Positions 56,846-64,000 of a stretch of 64,000 nt of DNA are shown here, one piece after another. This DNA comes from Verrucomicrobiota bacterium (GTDB lineage: Bacteria > Verrucomicrobiota > Verrucomicrobiia > Chthoniobacterales > SZAS-18). Position 1 is the first letter of the stretch, and each line of letters starts with the position of its first letter. The translations under genes were made by a program, and so were the position numbers. The stretch covers positions 53,920-117,919 of the forward strand of contig JAFEGM010000008.1 of assembly GCA_018240025.1 (NCBI GenBank), given 5' to 3'. A model generated the notes under the pieces. That model had not been told where the DNA came from and made no database searches. It saw nothing but the letters and a program-made list of their open reading frames with translations.

Positions 56846-59494
56846 TCAAGGCGGCAGGCGGCCGACTTCGACCGGCAGACTCAGCACGAAAACGGCGCCG
56901 CCTGCGGGCGCGTTCGAGGCGCGGACTTCGCCGCCGTGGGCTTCGACGAGACGTCGGACGATCGAAAGCCCGAGGCCGAGCCCGCCCGCCGGCGCGCCGA
57001 CCCCGCGCTGGAAACTGCCGAAGAGTCGCTCCCGCTCCGCGGCCGACTCCGGCAGTCCCTGACCGCGATCGCGCACCGCCAGGGCCAGGCGGCCATTCGC
57101 CAACTCGGCGCTGAGCGTGATCGGCGCCTCGGGCGGGCTGTGGGCGGCGGCGTTGAAGAGGAGATTTTCCAGCGCAGTCTCGATCAGCCCGAAGTCGAGT
57201 GCGCAGGGCGGGAGGTCGTCCGGCGCCTCGAGCTCGACCCGCTGGGCCGGCAGCTGCGCGTGCACCGCGGCGGCCACGGTCTGGAGCAACTCGCGCACGT
57301 CGCCAAATTCACGCTTCACCTCCAGCTGGCCCGATTCCAGGCGCGAGGCGTCGAGCAACTGGTCCACCGTTCGCTCCAGGCGCCGGGCGGCCGCGCGCAC
57401 TTCCGTCAGCAGGGGACGGCGCTCCGCCTCGGGCCGCGCCTCCAATTGCTCGGCGGCGGCGGAGATGACGGCCAGCGGTGTCTTCAACTCGTGCGAAACG
57501 CTGTCGAAAAGCGCTCGCTGCAGTCGGCCGCTCTCCTCGGCGAACTCGGCCGCGCGGGCTGACTGCAGCAATCGATCGCGCTCGACCAGCACGGCGACTT
57601 GCGCGGCGCAGGTTTCCAGCAATTCCCGCTCGGAGCGCAGCACGGTCACGCCGGGGCGCGGCCGCAGAGCCAACACGCCGACGCCGCCGCGGTTGGTCCG
57701 CAGGGGCAGGTAGAGGGCACTCGCTTCCCGCAGCGTCTCGGTGAAGCGCCCCGCCGGCCGCCCGTGCTCGTGGGCCCAACGGGCCACCCCGCGCTCGCGC
57801 TCCGAGAGGACGCCGGCATCGGTCCCCGTGGTCAGCTCGCCATCGGATCCGAGGGTGAGAAACGCGACGTGCCCGTCAGCCAGCCGGCCGACCTGCTCGG
57901 CCGCCGCGGACAGCGCCGAGGCGAGATCGGGCGCGGCATTGAGCGCGCGGGTCAGCTGATAGAGCGCCTGGGTCCGGGCCTCGCGCGCCCGCTCGGCCCG
58001 TTCGCGGGCCCGCAGCCGTGCGGTCAGGCTGCCGAGCACGAGGCCGAGGATGACGAACATCGCCAGCATCATCTGGTCGCCCACCTCGGCGACCGAGAGC
58101 GTGTAGAGCGGCGGGATGAAGAGAAAATTCCACAGCTGCGAGGCCGCGATGCTGGCGGTCACGACCGCGCCGCGCGAAACGAAGAGGCCGGTGAGCGTGA
58201 TGGCCAGCAGGTAGATGATGGCCGAGGCGCGGTAGCCGGTGAACGGGACGAGCGGCAGCGCAACGAGCGTGGTCGCGGACAGGATACCGCCGGCCAGCGC
58301 GTAGTCGCGCCAGGCCACGCGCCGCCGCTCGGGTGCCGCCGGCACGCTCTGCTGCTCCTCGGACTCGGCGCGCACGACCGAGACGTCGATCGGCCCGCTC
58401 TCGCGCACGAGGCGGTCGAGCAGCGCGCGGCCGCGCCAGGCGGCGAGGCCACGGCCGGGCGGTTTGCCGAGCACGATCTGCGTCGCTCCGGCCTGCTGCG
58501 CGCTGCGCAGGATGGCCTCGGCGAGGTCGTCGCCCGTGGTGCTGACGACCTCGGCCCCGAGCCTCCGGGCGAGTTCGAGATGCGAGGCGAGGCGCGCGAG
58601 ATCGCGCTCGCCCAGCGGCGACGAACCCTGCACGTGCAGGGCCGTCCAGGGCGCATCGAGATTGCCGGCGAGGCGACGCGTGTAGCGGATCAGCCGCTCG
58701 GACGACGGCGCGGGCCCGACCGCCACGAGCAGTCGTTCGCGCGTTCGCCAGGGCGCGGCGATGCGTTCGGCGGCCATGATCTCCCGGACGTCGCGCTGCA
58801 CGCGGTCGGCCATGGCGCGCAGGGTGAGCTCGCGCAGGCCGGTCAGATTGCCCTCGCGGAAGAAATGCTCCCGGGCCGCGGCTGCGCGCTCGGCGCCGTA
58901 CACGCGGCCGGAGTCGAGCCGCTCGCGGAGTTGTTCGGGCGAGATGTCGATCAGCTCGACCTCGTCGGCCGCATCGAGCACGGAGTCGGGCACCAACTCG
59001 TGCACCGGGGCGCCGGTGATCTCGCGCACGGCGTCGGCGCGCGATTCGAGATGCTGCGCGTTGAGCGTGCTCCACACGTCGATACCCGCGTCGAGCAGCT
59101 CGATGACGTCTTGCCAGCGTTTCGGATGCCGCGAGCCGGCCGCGTTGGTGTGGGCCAGCTCGTCGACCAGCACGAGGGATGGCCGGCGGGCGAGCGTCGC
59201 ATCGAGATCGAACTCCTCCAGCGTGGCCCCGCGGTGCACCACACGTCGACGCGGAATGAAGGGCAGTCCGCTGGTCAGCGCGGCGGTCTCGACGCGGCCG
59301 TGGGTCTCGATCACGCCGGCCACGACATCGCGCCCGTTCTCGTAGGCGGTCTGCGCCGCCAGCAGCATGGCGTAGGTCTTTCCCACGCCGGGCGCCATGC
59401 CGAGGAAGATCTTGAGCCGGCCGCGCGAGCCGGCCGCTTCGGCGCGCTGCACCTGGGCGAGCAGCGCGTCGGGATCGGGCCGGTCGTCGGTCAT
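56846..59494 (-). CDS. kdpD: Potassium-sensing histidine kinase KdpD
   Basis: An 882-residue inner-membrane sensor kinase that controls the kdp operon. The KdpD N-terminal domain has Walker A GMAPGVGKT at 32-40 and LVLVDELAHTN. A Usp-like domain, then four membrane helices (LAGGILSATTLVALPLVPF region to AMFVILGLVLGSL), a GAF-like segment, and a normal H-box SHELKTPLAV follow. The ATP domain has NLLFNAAAHS, DRGQGL and GLGLGLSIVRRLVEAHGG. Length agrees with E. coli KdpD. The response regulator kdpE, usually directly downstream, is missing; a histidine-defective kinase follows after 86 bases. It starts 7 bases after the small reading frame at 59502. Confidence 0.96.
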   Translation of the reverse strand: MTDDRPDPDALLAQVQRAEAAGSRGRLKIFLGMAPGVGKTYAMLLAAQTAYENGRDVVAGVIETHGRVETAALTSGLPFIPRRRVVHRGATLEEFDLDATLARRPSLVLVDELAHTNAAGSRHPKRWQDVIELLDAGIDVWSTLNAQHLESRADAVREITGAPVHELVPDSVLDAADEVELIDISPEQLRERLDSGRVYGAERAAAAREHFFREGNLTGLRELTLRAMADRVQRDVREIMAAERIAAPWRTRERLLVAVGPAPSSERLIRYTRRLAGNLDAPWTALHVQGSSPLGERDLARLASHLELARRLGAEVVSTTGDDLAEAILRSAQQAGATQIVLGKPPGRGLAAWRGRALLDRLVRESGPIDVSVVRAESEEQQSVPAAPERRRVAWRDYALAGGILSATTLVALPLVPFTGYRASAIIYLLAITLTGLFVSRGAVVTASIAASQLWNFLFIPPLYTLSVAEVGDQMMLAMFVILGLVLGSLTARLRARERAERAREARTQALYQLTRALNAAPDLASALSAAAEQVGRLADGHVAFLTLGSDGELTTGTDAGVLSERERGVARWAHEHGRPAGRFTETLREASALYLPLRTNRGGVGVLALRPRPGVTVLRSERELLETCAAQVAVLVERDRLLQSARAAEFAEESGRLQRALFDSVSHELKTPLAVISAAAEQLEARPEAERRPLLTEVRAAARRLERTVDQLLDASRLESGQLEVKREFGDVRELLQTVAAAVHAQLPAQRVELEAPDDLPPCALDFGLIETALENLLFNAAAHSPPEAPITLSAELANGRLALAVRDRGQGLPESAAERERLFGSFQRGVGAPAGGLGLGLSIVRRLVEAHGGEVRASNAPAGGAVFVLSLPVEVGRLPP

Positions 59495-59501
59495 GCGTTC
59501 G

Positions 59502-59741
59502 TCAGCATCGACGCCGCCGCGCGGTCGACAAGGGTGGACGCCGCGGTAGCGGATTGGGCACGAAGTAGGTCCAGAAGGCGGGCTCGGCGGCGGCGCGCTC
59601 GGAGCCTCCGCCGTCGCCGTCGCGCGGGGCGGTCAGCTGCCGCGGCGGGATGGGGCTGGTGCGGGCGAGATACTGGAGGATTTTCACGGCCAGCCAGGCG
59701 AGGAGCCAGCGGACTGGCGGGCCGGGCCGTGGAGATTTCAT
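59502..59741 (-). CDS. Candidate small protein encoded between kdpC and kdpD
   Basis: A 79-residue frame. Its ATG (59741) overlaps the kdpC stop as ATGA and its TGA lies 7 bases before the kdpD ATG, so it tiles the operon exactly. Residues about 10-28 (VRWLLAWLAVKILQYLARTS) form a possible short membrane or amphipathic helix after a basic Pro-rich start. The rest is polar, Gly/Arg-rich, with FWTYFVPNPLP near the end. It does not resemble KdpF, which is shorter and normally precedes kdpA. I know no homologue. Position is the main support. Confidence 0.5.
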   Translation of the reverse strand: MKSPRPGPPVRWLLAWLAVKILQYLARTSPIPPRQLTAPRDGDGGGSERAAAEPAFWTYFVPNPLPRRPPLSTARRRRC

Positions 59742-60310
59742 GGGCGAGGAGAAAGCGCGTCGAGCGCGAGGTTGAGCTGCAGGATGTTGATGCGCGGCTC
59801 GCCGAGCAGGCCGAACTGCGGTGGTTCGATGGAACGCTCGATCAACGCCGCCAGGGCCTCGCGCTGCGCCGCGTCGAAGCCGCGCGCCTGCGCGACGGCC
59901 ACGAGCTGCGCGCGCACCGCCGCAGGCGAGAGGTGCGGATCGAGCCCGCTGCCGCTGGCCGTGAGGAGATCGGCCGGCGTGGCCGCAGCGCCGGTGCGGG
60001 CGCGGAAGGCGGCGTCGCGGGCCTCGACCGCCTCCCTCAGCTTGGCCGAGGTCGGGCCGAGATTGCTGGCGCCGCTGGGCACCGTGGCGAAAGCGGGATC
60101 GGCAGCCGAGGGCCGACTGCAGAAGTTGCGCGGGTCTTTGAATTCCTGCGCCAGCAGCGCCGAGCCGACCGCCTGGCCGCTGCGCCGGACGAGGGATCCG
60201 CGGGCCTGCGGTGATGCGATCAGTGCGCCGAGTCCGGTCACGAGCAGCGGATAGAGCACGCCTGTGAGCAGGGTGAGCAGGACGAAGAGTCGGAGAGCGA
60301 CGAGGAACAT
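59738..60310 (-). CDS. kdpC: Potassium-transporting ATPase subunit KdpC
   Basis: A 190-residue subunit of the KdpFABC potassium pump. It has a single N-terminal membrane helix (LFVLLTLLTGVLYPLLVTGL) and a periplasmic domain with the family's DPRNFCSRPSAAD (DPRYFWxRPSA in most members), SGASNLGPTSAKL, ASGSGLDPHLSPAAVRAQ and the end NILQLNLALD. KdpC helps the pump bind and occlude ATP or K+ at the KdpA-KdpB interface. It starts 2 bases after the kdpB stop. Length is normal. The Phe-Trp pair of the first motif is changed to Phe-Cys. Confidence 0.95.
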   Translation of the reverse strand: MFLVALRLFVLLTLLTGVLYPLLVTGLGALIASPQARGSLVRRSGQAVGSALLAQEFKDPRNFCSRPSAADPAFATVPSGASNLGPTSAKLREAVEARDAAFRARTGAAATPADLLTASGSGLDPHLSPAAVRAQLVAVAQARGFDAAQREALAALIERSIEPPQFGLLGEPRINILQLNLALDALSPRP

Positions 60311-60312
60311 GT

Positions 60313-62367
<2,055 letters not shown>

Positions 62368-62392
62368 GGAAATGCGGAAGAGGCGGGGACGC

Positions 62393-64000
62393 TCAGAACG
62401 TGCGGCCGGCGAGGAGCAGGAAGTGCTCGGCCAGCGGCCCGAGGCAGAGCACCGGGAAGTAGTTGAGGGCACCGACGATGAGCACGACGCCGAGCAGCAG
62501 GCCCGCGAAGGTCCAGCCATCGGTCGGGAACGTGCCGGTCGAGGCGGGCGTGTACTTTTTCGTCGCGAGCGAGCCCGCGATGGCCAGCACCGGGAGGATG
62601 ACGGCGAAACGGCCGACCAGCATGGCGAGGCCGAGCCCCACGTTGTAGAACGGCGTATTGACGCTCAATCCGCCGAAGGCGCTGCCGTTGTTGTTGGCCG
62701 CGCTGGCCCAGGCGTAAAGGATCTCGGTCAGGCCGTGGGCACCGTTGTTGCCGAGTCCCGCCAGCCCCGCTTCGGTCACGCAGGAAATGGCCGCACCGAT
62801 GAGCAGCACCGCGCCCGGCGCGAGCAGGCCGACGGCCGTCCAGATGATCTCGCGGGCTTCGATCTTCTTGCCGAGATACTCGGGCGTGCGGCCGACCATC
62901 AGTCCGGCCAGGAAGACGGCCAGCAGGACGAAGAGCAGCATGCCGTAGAGCCCCGCGCCGACGCCACCGAAGACGATCTCGCCGAGGAGCAGATTGAGCA
63001 GCGCGAGCCCGCCCGCGAGCGGCGAGAGCGAGTCGTGCATGGCATTGACCGAGCCATTGGAAGCGGCGGTGGTGGCGGTGGACCAGAGGACCGAATTCAT
63101 CACGCCGAAGCGCACTTCCTTGCCCTCGAGGTTCTCGGTCAAGGCGGGCAGAGCTGGATTGCGCTGCAATTCCGCCGCCCAGCTGCCGGCGAAGGCGGCC
63201 ACGAGCAGCAGCATCATCACACCGAAAAGCACCCAGCCCTGGCGCGCGCTGCCGATGAGGCGTCCGTAGGTGGCGGTCAGCGCGGCCGGCAGGAGCAGGA
63301 TCGCGAGCAGCTGCAGGAAGTTCGAGAGCGGCGTCGGGTTCTCGAAAGGATGCGCGCTGTTCAGCCCGAAGAAGCCGCCGCCGTTGGTGCCGAGCTGCTT
63401 GATGGCGATCTGCGAGGCCGCCGGACCGAGCGGAACGATCTGCTCCGCGCCTTCCAACGTGGTGACCTTCTCGTAGGCGGCAAAGGTCTGCGGCACGCCC
63501 TGCCAGATCAGCACCAGGGCGAAGACCAGCGAGAGCGGCAGTAGCACGTGCACCGTGGCGCGGGTGAGATCGACCCAGAAGTTGCCGAGCGTGTCGGCAT
63601 TTCGGCGCAGCAAGCCGCGCACCAGCGCGACGAGCACCGCGCAGCCGGTGGCCGCGCTGAGGAAATTCTGCACGCCCAGGCCGAGCATCTGGGTGGCGTA
63701 GCTGAGGGTCGATTCGCCGCTGTAGGCCTGCCAGTTCGTATTGGTCATGAAACTGACCGCGGTGTTGAAGGCCAGATGCCAGCTCGTGCCCGCCTGCCCG
63801 GCGGGATTGAGCGGCAGCGCGCCCTGCGCGAGCAGGAGCCCGAAGACCGCGAGGAAGCCGAGCAGGTTGAAGACCAGCAGTGCGACCGCGTATTGCCGCC
63901 AGGTCATCTCCGCGTCCGGGCGCACTCCGGAGAGGCGCAGCAGGGACCGCTCGAGCCAGCCCAGCGGGAATGAGAGCAGGTGCCGCTCACCGGACAACAC
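62393..64000 (-). CDS. kdpA: Potassium-transporting ATPase potassium-binding subunit KdpA (N-terminus beyond window)
   Basis: 535 residues of the channel-like subunit that binds and conducts K+. The selectivity-filter segments of the four repeats are visible: [47 protein letters not shown] and [13 protein letters not shown]. About ten membrane helices are included. The usual length is about 560-600 residues and the first helix is missing, so the true start is past base 64000; the GTG there is not it. kdpF, if present, would also be outside. The first gene of the visible kdpA-B-C-(small frame)-D operon. Confidence 0.96.
   Translation of the reverse strand: MLSGERHLLSFPLGWLERSLLRLSGVRPDAEMTWRQYAVALLVFNLLGFLAVFGLLLAQGALPLNPAGQAGTSWHLAFNTAVSFMTNTNWQAYSGESTLSYATQMLGLGVQNFLSAATGCAVLVALVRGLLRRNADTLGNFWVDLTRATVHVLLPLSLVFALVLIWQGVPQTFAAYEKVTTLEGAEQIVPLGPAASQIAIKQLGTNGGGFFGLNSAHPFENPTPLSNFLQLLAILLLPAALTATYGRLIGSARQGWVLFGVMMLLLVAAFAGSWAAELQRNPALPALTENLEGKEVRFGVMNSVLWSTATTAASNGSVNAMHDSLSPLAGGLALLNLLLGEIVFGGVGAGLYGMLLFVLLAVFLAGLMVGRTPEYLGKKIEAREIIWTAVGLLAPGAVLLIGAAISCVTEAGLAGLGNNGAHGLTEILYAWASAANNNGSAFGGLSVNTPFYNVGLGLAMLVGRFAVILPVLAIAGSLATKKYTPASTGTFPTDGWTFAGLLLGVVLIVGALNYFPVLCLGPLAEHFLLLAGRTF

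Noticed and set aside
57599..60214. Long + strand frame opposite kdpD and kdpC
   Set aside because: Antisense to two well-supported kdp genes; no recognisable domains.

Overview
The window is one continuous stretch of a GC-rich (about two thirds G+C by eye, not counted) Gram-negative bacterial chromosome. Several features point to Verrucomicrobiota, probably near Opitutaceae. These are a 609-residue GreA-domain protein, a histone-H1/AlgP-like Lys/Ala/Pro protein, families of secreted proteins with a repeated 'VLVRALGPSL...NDDW' domain, tail-fibre-like exported proteins with C-terminal S74 chaperone domains, and an autotransporter esterase. The placement is an inference from protein style, since no rRNA or tRNA gene was seen.

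Layout. 1-7.5 kb: the end of a peptide ABC-transporter ATPase, an acyl-CoA-binding protein, an M48 protease with a one-base frameshift, a GDSL autotransporter, the GreA-like factor, an isolated nuoA and the H1-like protein. 7.6-12.7 kb: aceK, a fused two-domain ABC permease, and a low-GC orphan gene in an otherwise empty island. 12.7-26 kb: secreted and surface proteins (two S74-chaperoned proteins sharing one N-terminal domain, a cyclophilin with two C-terminal repeat domains and a sibling protein, an Ig-like protein), interrupted by ilvB and an ATP-grasp-like gene. ilvB is preceded by a possible Val/Leu/Ile-rich leader peptide. 26-31.6 kb: prpB, a DUF1186 gene and dnaE.

31.6-45 kb is a surface-polysaccharide locus. 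A six-gene minus-strand operon with mostly overlapping start and stop codons carries glycosyltransferases of families GT2, GT4 and GT9 plus UDP-galactopyranose mutase. A divergent GT2-GT4 fusion, an ABC-2 permease/ATPase export pair, a coiled-coil protein and an FkbM methyltransferase follow. The logic is synthesis of a galactofuranose-containing glycan in the cytoplasm, ABC export and methylation. A perfect 17-bp inverted repeat sits exactly on the start codons of the two genes flanking the first GT2 gene, so that gene and the shared promoter region could in principle invert without damaging any reading frame.

45-54.2 kb: an outer-membrane barrel, a YcaQ-like glycosylase, then a membrane-complex locus (DUF58 divergent from GYF/RDD, three small zinc-ribbon or membrane proteins, DUF4129, DUF4350) without a MoxR ATPase in view. 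54.2-64 kb: a nested palindromic element, a histidine-kinase-like protein with Arg in place of the phospho-accepting His, then kdpABC and kdpD. A 79-codon frame fits exactly between kdpC and kdpD, and no kdpE is present. KdpA runs off the right edge. No CRISPR array, insertion sequence, prophage or defence system was found.
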